Positions 23,595 to 34,928 of a stretch of DNA of 64,000 nt are shown one piece after another. A model generated the notes under the pieces. The model worked only from the letters and a program-made list of their open reading frames with translations, did not search any database and had not been told where the DNA came from. The stretch lies in contig CM049990.2 of assembly GCA_016630955.3 (NCBI GenBank), positions 372,001-436,000 on the forward strand, written 5' to 3'. Position 1 is the stretch's first letter; the number at the start of each line of letters is the position of its first letter. This DNA is from Didymella arachidicola. Taxonomy: Eukaryota; Ascomycota; Dothideomycetes; Pleosporales; Didymellaceae. The position numbers and the translations under genes were made by a program.

Positions 23595-26564
23595 TCACCG
23601 CCCCCTCCTAGCAACGTCCTCCAGGAAACCAAGCAGAAATGTCTTGTCAACCGGACTCTTCGCCTCACTGGACCGCGAAGAATCCACCTGCACTCCCTGC
23701 ACACCAGGTAATCCCTGCTGCGCAGTGACAGAAGGGCCGGTCAAGGGCTCCCCTATGCTGTTGATCCGACTCCGACTGACCAGATCAGCTGGCGTGCCCG
23801 TGCGACTCCCCTGCTGCAGCGGGCTCACAGGGCTAACAAGACCAGACATAGCGGTCTTTGGCGTCGGCGGCTTGGGGCTTCTGCTGAACAGTACAGGACT
23901 ATGGGATTGCTGGATCGGAGCGCGGCGGGCGAGCTGAGGAGAGGGCTTGTTGAAGAGGCCGAGGAGAGCGTTGCGCTGGTCAATGGGGACGGATTCGCGG
24001 CGGTCAATAGATCCGGATTGGGCGGCGAAGATGGCGGGAGAACCGGTCGGCAAAGTATGAATTGCTTGTGGTGGAGGCTGGGGCGAGGGGCTCTTGAAAA
24101 GGTTCAGAAGACCTTGGGATTGTGCAGTTGGCGGTTGTGCAGCGGCAGGTGGCACTGCAGGTCCAGACTGAGCAGGAGCGGCTTGAGACGAAGCGTTCTT
24201 GAACATGGAAAGGAGATTCTCAGCTTGCGCTGGCCGTGCAGCTGTGGTCTGAGGCGAAGCTCCTCTGAACATGTCCAGCAACCCTTGCGCCTGCGCCGTG
24301 GGAGCTGTAACGGTGGCAGGCTGGGCAGGTACTGGTTGCGGCGATGGCCCCTTGAACATGTCTAGTAAACCTTGTGCATGCGCGTTGGGACCTTGCTGAG
24401 GCCTCTTCAAGACGTGAGGCTGGAAAGCTGGTGCAGGTGCTGTACTGATGTCACCGTGCGTCTGCTGAGCATGCTTCGAAGCAGCAATGATCGAGACATC
24501 CGATCCATTGCGTGCCCCAGTAGGATGAGTTGCTGGTGATGGGCCACGGGAATGTCCGTTGATGGAGGGTTGCTTGCGTCTCTTCACAGTGTGGAAGTCG
24601 GGTTCATGCATCGGTCCACTAACAGTAGCTGAAGTAAGTCCAGGTTTGGACTGCGTGTTGAAAAGATCGAGCAAAGCTTGATTAGGCGCTTTCGCCGGGG
24701 CAGCTGCTGGCCGAGCTTGTACGAAGCCTGGCGTGAGAGGATGTGCAGACAGCTCGGCCGGCTCTGCAGGAGCGGGTGACTTGGCTGGCGGTGTGGCGCT
24801 GAATAGGGTGAGCAACGAGTCCTGATGCACAGTCCTCGTTTTTGGCTGTGGTTGACTAAGTGGAGGTGATTGATGGGAAGGCGGGCTGATCATCTGTGGA
24901 GGTGACACAAGCTCGTGGGGAGCGAACTGGGGCTGTGGTTGTTGCATTCTTGGAGTGTTGTACTGGGACTGCTGCTGTTGTGACGAGACCTGAGTCTGCG
25001 GTAGCATAGAGTTCGAATCGCTAAGCTTGAATGAGTTCAGCAGCCCTAGAGCATGAGCAGTGAGTTTGGGCGTGGGCAGACCAGACGCAGCAGGTACTTC
25101 AGGTCCTCGCCCGGGCGCGCCGGTGAATTGCCCAAGCTGCGGTGGTGGTGGGCCATATCCTTGTTGTTGCTGATAGTTGTGGTTTGGCGGTGCAGGAGGC
25201 GGCATGGAGTGGTGAGGGAGATGTAGTGGCATGTCTTGTGGATGTTGTTGTTGCGTATGCTGTTGACTTTGGACAGGCATGTCCCAGTGTGCCGGGAAAG
25301 GGAATGAAGGTGGAGGACCGCGCTGTGGCGGCAGTGGATGATGTTGAGCGTGTGGGTTCTGTGGAGGCTCCATTGGAGTATGCAGAATCTGCTCCCATGG
25401 AGTCTGGGGTATTGTGTTTGAAGGTATAAGAGGGCCGTTGTTCCCTTGAAACAAAGACAGTAGAGGATTCGCTCGTAGAGGATTGGCTCGAGGCTGCCCA
25501 CTTGGGGCTTCTACAGGCGGTGTCGGTGCTGATGGCCCTCCCCCTACGCTCAGAAGCTTCTTCAACTCCGCAGCCGGATCAATCGAGGGCTGAATCTGCG
25601 CCGCCAGCTCTTGAGGCTGACTCTGGCCTAGTCTTGCGACCAGGTTGGCAAAGTTATCATCGAGAGGTTGAGTAGTAATCAACACGGTGTCTTCGTCGCC
25701 TGTAGCCTCATAAATCTCAGCTTGACCATCCTCGTCATCTGTAATTGCAGGCGGCGGCGCCACGTGCTGTCCTGAACGAGATCTTTGCTTGTCAAGCTTG
25801 TGTTGCAGCTTGATCCACGCCCTCAATGGTCCAAGGAAGGGTGCCACCATGTAAAAGCTACTCTCCTTTATCAAATCCTGCCCAGCGCCCTGCTGCTGTG
25901 TCTGATTCTTCCGCCTAACGGTCGGCAAATCTGTCAACTTATACCAGTCGATCTTGGAGATCTCCTTCCTTGTCCGCGGCTCGAAGTATGTGTCCATGGG
26001 TACGCCGCGGAAGACGTAAAGCATCATGCTCTGCTCGCGCATCGTAACCGTAATGCTCTTCATTTGCTGAGCCGGCAGTACCAAGCCAGCCTCTTTCAAG
26101 TCGTAGCCGGTCTCTTCCCAGACTTCTCTCACTGCACAGTCGAGGTCATCCTCTTCCTTGTTGATCTTGCCTCGTGGAAAACTCCATTTGGCGCCCTTCT
26201 TCCACCCCTTGACCAACACTGCATGTGTCATGTCCTGATTCAACATGATGGCTCCGCGGACGGGCACTCGGGTCTTGTAGGCAAGGAATTGGTCGTAGGC
26301 CTGCTGGTGCAGCTCAGCAGAGTAGGCAGAGAACAGCGGACAATGCTGGAATATGAGCTGCGAGAACTTGCGCAGATGCATCGAGGGCAGGCCATGGGGG
26401 TCCAGCGGGCGGATGAAATCTTCGTAAAACCATTGTGCTTCTTCGATCTGGAAGCAGATGCGCTCCACTGAGAGCAGCTCTTCTTGCGGGAGATTGACGA
26501 TAAAGCGAACGCACAGGTCGTCCAGCCAGTCAACGAGCGTCATCTTGGTATTTGTGGTCGTCAT
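23595..26564 (-). CDS. DCP2: mRNA-decapping enzyme subunit 2
   Basis: An uninterrupted frame of 989 residues from ATG 26564. The N-terminal Box A region reads VDWLDDLCVRFIVNLPQEEL. The Nudix domain carries the catalytic box GKINKEEDDLDCAVREVWEETGYD-like sequence, with REVWEE supplying the metal-binding glutamates. Box B (FYMVAPFLGPLRAWI) follows. The enzyme removes the m7G cap from mRNA with Dcp1 in cytoplasmic P-bodies. Beyond residue about 300 the tail is Pro/Gln-rich and disordered, studded with about ten short Leu-rich motifs of the form LLxLF or LLxMF (such as LLDMFKG, LLSMFKN, LLNLFKS, ALLGLFNK) up to the very C-terminus. Such motifs bind decapping activators like Edc3/Pat1 in yeasts. 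A GTG-led extension upstream was rejected. Confidence 0.95.
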   Translation of the reverse strand: MTTTNTKMTLVDWLDDLCVRFIVNLPQEELLSVERICFQIEEAQWFYEDFIRPLDPHGLPSMHLRKFSQLIFQHCPLFSAYSAELHQQAYDQFLAYKTRVPVRGAIMLNQDMTHAVLVKGWKKGAKWSFPRGKINKEEDDLDCAVREVWEETGYDLKEAGLVLPAQQMKSITVTMREQSMMLYVFRGVPMDTYFEPRTRKEISKIDWYKLTDLPTVRRKNQTQQQGAGQDLIKESSFYMVAPFLGPLRAWIKLQHKLDKQRSRSGQHVAPPPAITDDEDGQAEIYEATGDEDTVLITTQPLDDNFANLVARLGQSQPQELAAQIQPSIDPAAELKKLLSVGGGPSAPTPPVEAPSGQPRANPLRANPLLSLFQGNNGPLIPSNTIPQTPWEQILHTPMEPPQNPHAQHHPLPPQRGPPPSFPFPAHWDMPVQSQQHTQQQHPQDMPLHLPHHSMPPPAPPNHNYQQQQGYGPPPPQLGQFTGAPGRGPEVPAASGLPTPKLTAHALGLLNSFKLSDSNSMLPQTQVSSQQQQSQYNTPRMQQPQPQFAPHELVSPPQMISPPSHQSPPLSQPQPKTRTVHQDSLLTLFSATPPAKSPAPAEPAELSAHPLTPGFVQARPAAAPAKAPNQALLDLFNTQSKPGLTSATVSGPMHEPDFHTVKRRKQPSINGHSRGPSPATHPTGARNGSDVSIIAASKHAQQTHGDISTAPAPAFQPHVLKRPQQGPNAHAQGLLDMFKGPSPQPVPAQPATVTAPTAQAQGLLDMFRGASPQTTAARPAQAENLLSMFKNASSQAAPAQSGPAVPPAAAQPPTAQSQGLLNLFKSPSPQPPPQAIHTLPTGSPAIFAAQSGSIDRRESVPIDQRNALLGLFNKPSPQLARRAPIQQSHSPVLFSRSPKPPTPKTAMSGLVSPVSPLQQGSRTGTPADLVSRSRINSIGEPLTGPSVTAQQGLPGVQGVQVDSSRSSEAKSPVDKTFLLGFLEDVARRGR

Positions 26565-27303
26565 GTTGGTCGGTGTCGCGCTGCATGCTCCGGGCACCAC
26601 CTCGTCAGTCGCGCGGCGGGGATGTCGTCGGGCTGCGGGCGCGTCGCACGTTGCAGCGGGAGATTCGCGGTTCTGGTGCTAGTGAGAGCTGATCGTTCTG
26701 CACTGCCGCACGGAGAGAATGTGGAAGAATATGGCAAACACGTGCGTGGGGGATTCTAGATGCAGACTTTGTTGTGATTGCAGCGGAGCTTCAAGCTCGT
26801 TGACGTGTAGTGGCAGTGCAACACTATAACGCCACAGCGATGTGGCTGCGGGATCAGCGAAAGACAGGGCTAGAAACACCATCACGTCACAGCCTGTCGC
26901 GGCCTTATGGAATCAGGGCAGGATAGCCAGCCAGCACACCGCCGAAATGCTAATGACTTAAGAGCCCGCCGTTCCTGCCCTTGATCTGCCTGTAGCACCT
27001 TCACCTGATCGCCAGCTCAGCACGCTTTGTTGTTCGCAGTCGCACTCGTCGTCTATTCATAGGCAGCGACGCGCCCGTTTCAGAATTCCTGCGAGAGCAG
27101 CCGCCATCCAACCAGCTTCCGCGCACGCTTTGTGAGACAGCCGCCGCGCAGCGCATTGTCAATACATCACCAAGGAACCCAAAGAAACGCTGCACATATA
27201 AGGTCTTTCTGCACGTCTCCTTTAAGCTTGTATCCATAGTCAAGAGCCCCTTTCCCGCAGACCTCTGTGCATTCCTCACCTGCACACCAACAACACCGCA
27301 ATC
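26565..27303. promoter_or_regulatory. Divergent promoter between DCP2 and the DUF4112 gene
   Basis: About 740 bp with no gene. A TATA-like CATATAAGG at 27194-27202 lies about 100 bp before the plus-strand ATG, followed by a pyrimidine-rich leader. The DCP2 side shows no clear TATA element. Confidence 0.45.
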
Positions 27304-28102
27304 ATGGCCCAGCTTGTCGCAAAGTATGCCGCGAAGAAGATGCTCGCTGGCGAGATGAGCAAGTATGCCAACAAAGCCGCTGCCGGCCCATATGTATGTT
27401 GTCCCACACCATTGCGTTGTATATTTGCTGATGGCGAGTCAGGACCCATACTACGAGGAAATTCCCCACCCTAGGAAGCCGGGCAAGATGAAGAAAGTCA
27501 AGAAACAGATCCCAGCCTACATCCCAGAGCAAGAGGCCAACATCCTTGCCAGAGCCCGCAAGACCGCCTACAGACTTGATTTCGCCTTGTTCAGTTTCAT
27601 GGGCATGCGCTTCGGTTGGTCTTCCGTCATTGGTCTTGTACCGGCGATCGGTGACGCAGCTGATGCACTGCTCGCACTCAAGCTCATCCTTAGTATGCGC
27701 AAAGTGTCATGTGGTCTACCACAAGGCGTTCTGCTCATGATGATGTTCAACCTGGCATTGGACTTTGTCGTTGGCCTCGTCCCGTTCATTGGCGATCTTG
27801 CAGATGCCGCGATCAAATGTAACGGCAAGAACGTTCGCCTGCTAGAGGAGCATCTTGACAAGGTGTACATGCCTGATGAGCTGAAGGTTAAGAACTCGAA
27901 GCTGCCCAGGGAAAGCCGCCCACGCCCTGCATCTGTCTATATCGATGTCTCAGACGAAGAGAACGAGCGCCGTGGTAGCTACGATGACCGCCATGATGAC
28001 GTTCGCCAGCCTCAGCGCGCCTATTCTGGGCGCCGGGATAGGATCCCAGACGAGGAGATGGGTCGGACTACTCGCAACAACACTCACCAGAGTAGACGGT
28101 AG
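27304..28102 (+). CDS. DUF4112 membrane protein
   Basis: Exon 1 (27304-27393) and exon 2 (27443-28102) join in phase 0 across a 49-nt intron (GTATGT donor), giving 249 residues. The core reads LDFALFSFMGMRFGWSSVIG, then LVPAIGDAADALLALKLIL, and LPQGVLLMMMFNLALDF with VGLVPFIGDLADAA. The two G-L-(V/I)-P-x-(I/V)-G-D repeats and the end NVRLLEEHL are the DUF4112 signature. Two or more membrane segments are likely. The tail is charged and Arg/Asp-rich (DVSDEENERRGSYDDR). DUF4112 has no established function; it is conserved from bacteria to fungi. Confidence 0.88.
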
Positions 28103-28696
28103 AGAAGTGTTTTCTTTTGTAATACTGTAAGATTGTATAGACGGTCGTTCCCTTGTGTCGTCATTAATCTCCTAGCGTAAGAAGCGCTGGTTTTGGTCCA
28201 CGAGACCTCTCACAGATACCCATCAAGATCCTCATCAATTGTACTCATAGTCGTTGTAATACTGCCTTATTTACCAACACTGTGTGCGCTCCTGTGTTGT
28301 GATTGTGACTTGTTGACGTCCCACAGAGGTCCAAGCAAACCCACTGCAGGCATGCGATCCAGTTCTGCGCGACTGTGTCACACCCTATCTCCTACGAATT
28401 CTAGTCCTCGACGCTTTATATGATATGGGGGGTCTCAGCAGTCGTCTGTGGCGTTCATCAGACTGCACAGTAACGACCAAGAGGCTTTAGATATCTCCTT
28501 GTCAGGATGGTGTCTTTGCTAGCGCTGCACTGTGCTCGCCTTCATCTTCACTCGATGCCTAGTCCGAGGCTAGTTCGCAAGCCATTTAAGAAGACTCGTG
28601 TCTACCGCCGTTGCTATTCTCCGTCGACTGCTTCTAGCACCTCGCGAACGACCATTGCACACATCACCCCCACCAGCTCTATAGACTACGGTCAAC
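28103..28696. other. Intergenic, no gene seen
   Basis: 3' side of the DUF4112 gene and promoter of the secreted triple-repeat gene. No gene seen. Confidence 0.55.
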
Positions 28697-30420
28697 ATGA
28701 AGGGCGCCTACCTGCTGCCTTTGCTTGCTGTGGCAGTAATTGCAGCGCCAGCACCAGTGTCGTCGACAGACTCAACTATCCCTGCTCTCACGAAGAACCG
28801 CGGTGAATACAACTTTGAGTTGTACGTCAAGCAATACTGCAACACCGATCCCGCGTCGACCAAGCTTGATGTGCATGCGTACGCTGAGATTAATCACGGT
28901 AATGGTTATGAGTACGGTTGGGCGGTCGAAAAGTCTTCACCCAAGAAGTTCAGCCTGAACGACGTGTCTATCTCAGTCCGTCATGATCCCGACACCTCCG
29001 AGACGTTCTTCGAGTCTGGAGACTGCAAGTGGAAGGATGGAGACATGGCGAAAGAGAGCTGCGGGTGGTGCGATTGGGGTGTACCCTGGACAGGCCCTGA
29101 GGGCGCGAGACAGATCGACTGTTCCAAGCACCCTGAGCTGTCGAGAGTGAGTATTCATTCGAGAACACCCTGTCGATACCAGTCCAGACTAACGACTTCT
29201 AGCACCGCACGTTGACTTGTCACCTCTGGCACAAACCAAAATCGGGAAGGGTTCCATTGAGTAAGCTTGTTCCTGACAACAAATCAAGCAGCGCTGTCGT
29301 CGTTGCAACCGAAGACCTCGTCCCTGCCACCGATGTCGACATGGTGACCGGTCCCCTTACCGCTTCTATTCTCGAAGCTCGCGACATCACAGGCGATGGA
29401 AAGACCCCAGAAAACCTATACCGCTTCAGTGTCACCCATTCAGAATGGTGCGAGAACGGTGCCCTCAAAGCACGCGGCTGGTGGCATGGCCGGGAGCTCA
29501 ACTTCTACAAGGACGTCACGCAGAAACTTGCCATCAATCTGCACCCTGGACTTGACCTGCTCTTTGGCCCTTACTCGTACGACCAGCACGCGTTTGGCAT
29601 CGAGTATGATGGCTGCGCCTGGACATCTGAGGGCGGCTGGCCATGCGGGTGGTGTGAGCCGAAGCCATGGACACTGGGCGCTCTCAACTGCCAGACGCTG
29701 CAGCCCGGATACCAACGTACGTCGTATCGCACATGCTACTTTGTCGACAACCACATGACTGGAAAGGCTCGCCGCGACATCGAATCCGTACCTACGTCTT
29801 CGCTGCCAGACGACACAGGTTTCTCTCTGTTTACGCCTCCTGTCATTACCGCTCCTGCCCGCCTGATTGACATCAACCAAGCCGATACCGATGACACTCT
29901 CAAGCCGACACCAACACTCTTTGACGCCGCAGCATCGACTCTCACTCTCATGCCCCACATCATTCACACCGTGCTCCCCAACACTCCCAAAGGCCAGGAG
30001 GATCTGGTCGTTCCATTCCACATCCAAATCTGGGAATACTGTTTCTCCGGCCGCCGCCTCGCAGCCGGCGTCTGGCGCAACGGCAACATGGCGCAATCAC
30101 TCAACTTCACCGGCGTGAGCGACAAGCTGAACATTGTACAAACCGGGGCCAAGAACATGTTTTTGTACTACAGTGTGGATTTTGATTTCGCAACAAGTAG
30201 GGTCAGATTTGGCTACCCGTGGGTGAGATACCAACAGCCAGCTTGTCAGTGGTTTGACAACGAGAGCTGGAAGAGCTGTGGCGAGTGTCGTGAGAAGCTT
30301 TGGAGCTCCGGCCCGTTGAATTGTGAGGATCCGCTGGCGGTGGGCTTGCGGGTTAAGGATATGGATTGTTCGCTGTTGCTGGTCAAGGAACCGATGTTCA
30401 AGCTTGATCCTCCTCAGTGA
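28697..30420 (+). CDS. Secreted cysteine-rich protein with three divergent repeats
   Basis: Exon 1 (28697-29146) and exon 2 (29203-30420) give 555 residues. An N-terminal signal peptide (MKGAYLLPLLAVAVIAAPAP) indicates secretion. The mature protein has three related modules of about 110-130 residues. Each begins with an FxxxV-or-I/C segment (YCNTD, WCENG, YCFSG) and ends with a cysteine block: CKW...SCGWCDW...GP...DC, CAW...CGWCEP...LGALNC, and CQW...SCGECRE...SSGPLNC, then a final Cys. I do not know a named family with this layout. Secretion, cysteine spacing and repeats suggest a disulfide-stabilised apoplastic or cell-wall protein; an effector role is speculation. The neighbour downstream is also a secreted protein. 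Confidence 0.8.
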
Positions 30421-31096
30421 TGAGAGCTGGATAGGACAGGCTGTCAGGTACGGGCGAGTGGCGATGGGATTGAACTGGTTGGATGCACATTCTGGGATAC
30501 TCCCTTGGTGGAGATGAATTCATGTTTGGTGATGGCTCTGTGAGGCGAGCGCAGGCAGTTCGAGATCGTTGTCTGCTCACTCGGGTTGTATGTTCAGGTT
30601 TCATGCCTGAGCATTCAGCGGTGCTGCCTGATCTTCTGCTTCACGATTTATCAACGTCACACCTGAACAGCTCTTAAATCCAAGTTACGCGTGCTACTGT
30701 GCCAAGATCAGAGCTTCGTCAGCGCAAAGTTGTTATCGCTATGCATCCAGTCCAACGATTTTCGAGATCATTTAATTCGATCCACACAGAGCTTGGAGAG
30801 CCAAGCACATCCCGTACAAGATGCTCAGCGGAGAAACGCGCGACGCACAGACGCGTCAGTTGCACAGACTGACAACGTCAAACGGGGTTGAACGCCGCTA
30901 CGCGATCAGCGAGGATGACCATTAATCATCAATTACGGGCGGCGATGGGGAGCCAAGCAATTGGAATATCGTTGACCGTGCCTTGAACATCCATCCACCT
31001 TTGCTCTGCACTCGCTATCGATAGCTCTCAGTCTGACCGTTGCACTCTCCAAGTAACGACCGCCATTCCGCGCGCAGCACAGCATCGAGCACTACC
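30421..31096. other. Intergenic, no gene seen
   Basis: No gene seen between the two secreted-protein genes. Confidence 0.55.
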
Positions 31097-31677
31097 ATGT
31101 ACCTGAAGAGCGGCCTTCTCTATCTAGCCGCAGCGGCGGGTCTCAATGTCGTCAACGCAGACTTCATGGTCTACACCGCAGCGCCCATTCCCACCTCCGC
31201 AATCCCCTCGTTCGCAAACCCATCAGACGTAATTTCCCCTTTTCCCCCACAAGCCGTCTCACTAACACATCCCAGGCCTCCTCGTGGACAACATCCGTCT
31301 TCCTAAACGCCAACATCGCATACCGCTCCTTCACCAACTCGCTCGGCGAGCCCTACAAATCCTCCTCGTCATCCGCCGCATCCGAGATCGCAGCCTTCGT
31401 CTCCACCGCATCCAACTACTCGATCCCCGCGCAGGTGACGGGCTCCGGGACCACGACGTTCTACGGCGCGCCGACGTGGTATAGTGCGCTGCCGAGTGGC
31501 GCCCGGGCGTTCAAGGAGCAGCAGGTCGAGGATCAATTCAGTATTGTCAGGCAGGTTATTGGTGCGAGGCAGACAACGAGTAGTAGTTCGGGGGCGGCGA
31601 GTGTGCCGACGGGTAGTCCGTGGGTGAGGAAGGAGTTTGGGGCGTTGGCTGCGGCGGCTGCGGCGGCGTTTTTGTGA
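31097..31677 (+). CDS. Small secreted protein, probable GPI anchor
   Basis: Exons 31097-31228 and 31276-31677, joined in phase 0, give 177 residues. A signal peptide (MYLKSGLLYLAAAAGLNVVNA) is followed by a Ser/Thr/Ala-rich domain with ANIAYRSFTNSLGEPY, a single FYGAPTWYSALPSGARAF stretch and a Ser-rich linker. The end is a short hydrophobic Ala run (FGALAAAAAAAFL) preceded by small residues, as in a GPI-attachment signal. No cysteine framework is visible. It is likely to be surface-bound at the plasma membrane or wall. No homologous family was recognised. An upstream ATG at 31040 would add residues before the signal peptide and is unlikely. Confidence 0.75.
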
Positions 31678-32386
31678 GAAGAGGAGGTAGGTTGCCTGTG
31701 TACCGTTCGAGGACGGGACAATGAAAAGAGCTTTGGTCGTCTGTATGTGGTAACACTATAAGCGTTCAAACATAGTGAGGCTCAACACTGGCTTTCAAGT
31801 AGCAGGAAATGTTGGCTGCGACATTACGATCAAGATAGACTCCATGGGCTTGATCAACTTACGAGAGATTCGCAGAGATCGCATGGGGGTTTTCCAGAAC
31901 CCCAAGAGTATCTGATCTGGAGTCGATGGTTTCTGCGACTTGAGGGTGCGGCTAGTGAGCAAGGCCGCGAGAGCAGCCAGACGTGGGCCGTTTACGACAC
32001 TGTCTGCTACTATATTAAAGACTTGAATCATCCAAATTATCACATACGACCATAGGACGTTGAAAATAAGGCTTCCCGTTCGCTCAGCCCTATTTAAGCA
32101 ACGTACCGGCGGATTGGTAGTTAGGTGAGTGACCACTAGTGAATATCCGCTGTTGTATGTTTTTGTCTTTTTGCTACGAACCCATCTGCGGTTCTGCGCC
32201 CTGCTTATCTCAACACCCTTGTAGACGGGAACGAAAACCGGGGATGGCACCTGTTTCCGCACCTGTTTCCGCTTGCTTCCCGCATCCTTCAAACCCTGAT
32301 CTTTTTCTCCTCTCTTTTTTCCAGCATCTTTCATTCACTGGTGTGTTGTTATCAGCTGTCTGTGTTTCAGTCGCCTCCGCTTGGCC
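31678..32386. other. Intergenic, no gene seen
   Basis: A 179-codon frame on the minus strand (31795-32334) looks like chance: it has no domain or codon bias of note. Confidence 0.5.
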
Positions 32387-33697
32387 ATGTACTCGTGCAC
32401 CATTATAGGAGCTCTGCTCTTTGGAGCATTTCCTTTTCTGACATTAGCACAAGCTGACCGGGACAGCGCAAACCTCACCTTGCCAAAAGGTGTTTCTCCT
32501 TCACCTTCTGTACCACCATGGTCTAACCCACCATCAGATGATTGTACTGGAGCCAACAGCATCAGCCCAAAATGTAGCAGTCAAGAATCCGCCTACCAGC
32601 GAGACACTTTATACATCGGTGGTGGCTATGTCGATTCCGGCATCCCGGGCCAGCAGATATGGAGCGATCAACTCTACGTCGAGAAGTTGACGCCCACTGA
32701 GAAAGCCAACAAGCCTTACCCTATGATATTCATTTCCGCGGGCGTCAACACAGGTGCAGAGTGGCTGAACACGCCAGACAATCGCAAGGGATGGGTCTCA
32801 TACTACCTTGACCAAGGCTACCAGGTCTACATTGTTGACATTGCTGCCAACGGTAGAAGTGGTCAGCAGCTTCTATCCAAGTACCCTCTGCGCATTGGCT
32901 CGACAGACATTATCAATGAGCAGGGCTTTACAGCCCCGGAAAACTTCGCTCAGTACCCGCAAGCAAATCTGCATACACAATGGCCCGGTAACGGCACACG
33001 CGGAGATGCCATCTTTGACGCCTTTGCTGCCGCCAATGTTCCTATCTCTTCATCAAATGTGAACGTAGAGAATACTATGCGCACATCCGGGTGCCAGCTT
33101 CTCAGCATGATTGGCCAGTCATACACAGTCTGCCATTCTGCCGGTTGCACTTATACAGCCATTTGGTCTGACGCATGCCCCGACCTGCTGCGTGCCAACA
33201 TCAACATCGAGCCTGGCAACATTCCCTTTACTTCTCTCATCGGAAACACCACCGTTGCTGGAGTTGGGCGCACCACTGCTCGGCCTTGTGGTCTCACATA
33301 CACACCACTGCAATACGATCCGCCTGTAACGAACTGCTCAGCCATCACCACCGCTGAGGTCGGACCCGACGAGCTAGCCAAGCGCTCGTGCGTCCTACAA
33401 ACTGGCACCATCCATAAGCTCACTCAGCTTGGAAAAGTGCCGTACATCATGATCACGGGCGAGGCCAGCCCGCATATCACGTATGACCATTGCTTTGTTG
33501 AGTACTTCAAGCAGATGGGCGTCTCCAACTACCAGTGGATTAAGCTTGCCGACATCGGAATCAAAGGCAATGCGCATTTCATGTTCCTGGAGAAGAACAA
33601 CCTGGAAATTGCTGCAGCGATCCATCGCGGTCTTGAGAGTCTGAATGAAGGCACAGCTGCTCCAGGTCATCCGGGTCTTCCAGTCTCTATGAGATGA
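32387..33697 (+). CDS. Secreted alpha/beta hydrolase
   Basis: A single exon of 436 residues from ATG 32387. A signal peptide (MYSCTIIGALLFGAFPFLTLA) precedes a Pro/Ser-rich linker. The fold is shown by PYPMIFISAGV, then YYLDQGYQVYIVDIAANGRSG, and the nucleophile elbow YTVCHSAGC with Ser251 (C-H-S-A-G instead of G-x-S-x-G). The likely catalytic His397 lies in GNAHFMFLEKNN. Six or more cysteines and NxT/NxS sites fit secretion. The family includes fungal secreted esterase-like hydrolases without defined substrate, so the substrate is not assigned. The codons before the ATG lack a start, so this start was chosen. Confidence 0.85.
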   Translation: MYSCTIIGALLFGAFPFLTLAQADRDSANLTLPKGVSPSPSVPPWSNPPSDDCTGANSISPKCSSQESAYQRDTLYIGGGYVDSGIPGQQIWSDQLYVEKLTPTEKANKPYPMIFISAGVNTGAEWLNTPDNRKGWVSYYLDQGYQVYIVDIAANGRSGQQLLSKYPLRIGSTDIINEQGFTAPENFAQYPQANLHTQWPGNGTRGDAIFDAFAAANVPISSSNVNVENTMRTSGCQLLSMIGQSYTVCHSAGCTYTAIWSDACPDLLRANINIEPGNIPFTSLIGNTTVAGVGRTTARPCGLTYTPLQYDPPVTNCSAITTAEVGPDELAKRSCVLQTGTIHKLTQLGKVPYIMITGEASPHITYDHCFVEYFKQMGVSNYQWIKLADIGIKGNAHFMFLEKNNLEIAAAIHRGLESLNEGTAAPGHPGLPVSMR

Positions 33698-34919
33698 GAG
33701 TCGTAGCTTTCACATGCAGCCAATGGCGCAGTAATTGTCGTGTACATTGTCTTGTGGTTGGCTGTTCCGAAACAATAGTATGTAGATGCAGGTCGGTCGG
33801 GATCGAATGCGATGACAGTCTCTAATCCATGTCAATTTTCGTGCCCCGTACTGAGTGGAGCGCAGCGTACACGTTCTCGGGGCGCAACAAGAAGGTCACC
33901 ATTGTCGTTTTCTCGATCCTTTGCACAAATGCGCTGATTTGCCTTCTCAAACACGTGCTGTTCTCACTGCCGAACAGAAAGCAGAAAAGTTCTAAATAAG
34001 AGCAAACTGTAAGAACTGCTCGTGGGCGCCGTGCTGCGACTCACCCCCGTAGTAGCCACGCTACTTGACCCAGTACTACTACTATTTAGCGTAGCAGTCA
34101 CAATTAGCATAGTACTCATCGGATCCAACCCTATCATACTAACTTCACCTAGCTCACCTCCGACGCAGCAAGCCAGTGCATACTCGTTCCAGATTACTAC
34201 GCTGTACAGACAGGAACTGACTTTTGGGTACGCCACAATACCACCATACGTCTGTATTGTAGTCAAAGTGACTGTGGAGCGTACAGTGCCTTCGGTGGGA
34301 TAAGGCACTTCCAGCCAAGTCGAGGTGCGGGTGCCCTTGGCTTCGTACGCCGGGACGCCGCATCAATGATGATCACAGCCGTTTCGAGTCGTGTATTGAG
34401 GCGGGTAGTACGGTGAACAGCATGCCCGAATGTCTTCTGTGACACCTGCGGTTGCCTGAGCGTCGTGACCTAAAAGAGCGCAGATAAAGGGGGGTGTGGT
34501 GTTATTGATTGGTATGATGCCGCCAAATGGATTGCAATCGGCCAAGCACAGTACGATTGACGAGCGACATTGTGGTCGCGGCGTTGGTAACAGTTGGCGA
34601 GTGAGGCGAAGATACTGGAACGCTAGGAGAATTCGAAAGTCTCGAAATACATAGAGGCGTACTTTCCCTAAATGGCTAGCGTGATTTGTGTGATGACCTC
34701 GGAAGATTGCGGTGTTCCTCAGCTTTCTCTTACTCCATCTATGGAAGCCTGCTTTTTGCTATTTGTTCCTCACGTTAATGCTCTGCTCCCTTATAATTGT
34801 GCACAGTCGCTCGTCCTAGCCAAGGATGGACATTGTTCAGTCCGGCACCAACCTCTCCCGAGTTGCCGATGAGGAATGCCGGGAATTGGACCGCTGATTG
34901 AGTCAGGCAATTCAAGGAA
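33698..34919. other. Intergenic, no gene seen
   Basis: About 1.2 kb left of the MITE. Frames here are short and not protein-like. Confidence 0.5.
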
Positions 34920-34928
34920 ACCGTATTG

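Noticed and set aside
31795..32334. 179-codon minus-strand frame
   Set aside because: No domain and no start context; it overlaps the promoter of the hydrolase gene on the other strand.
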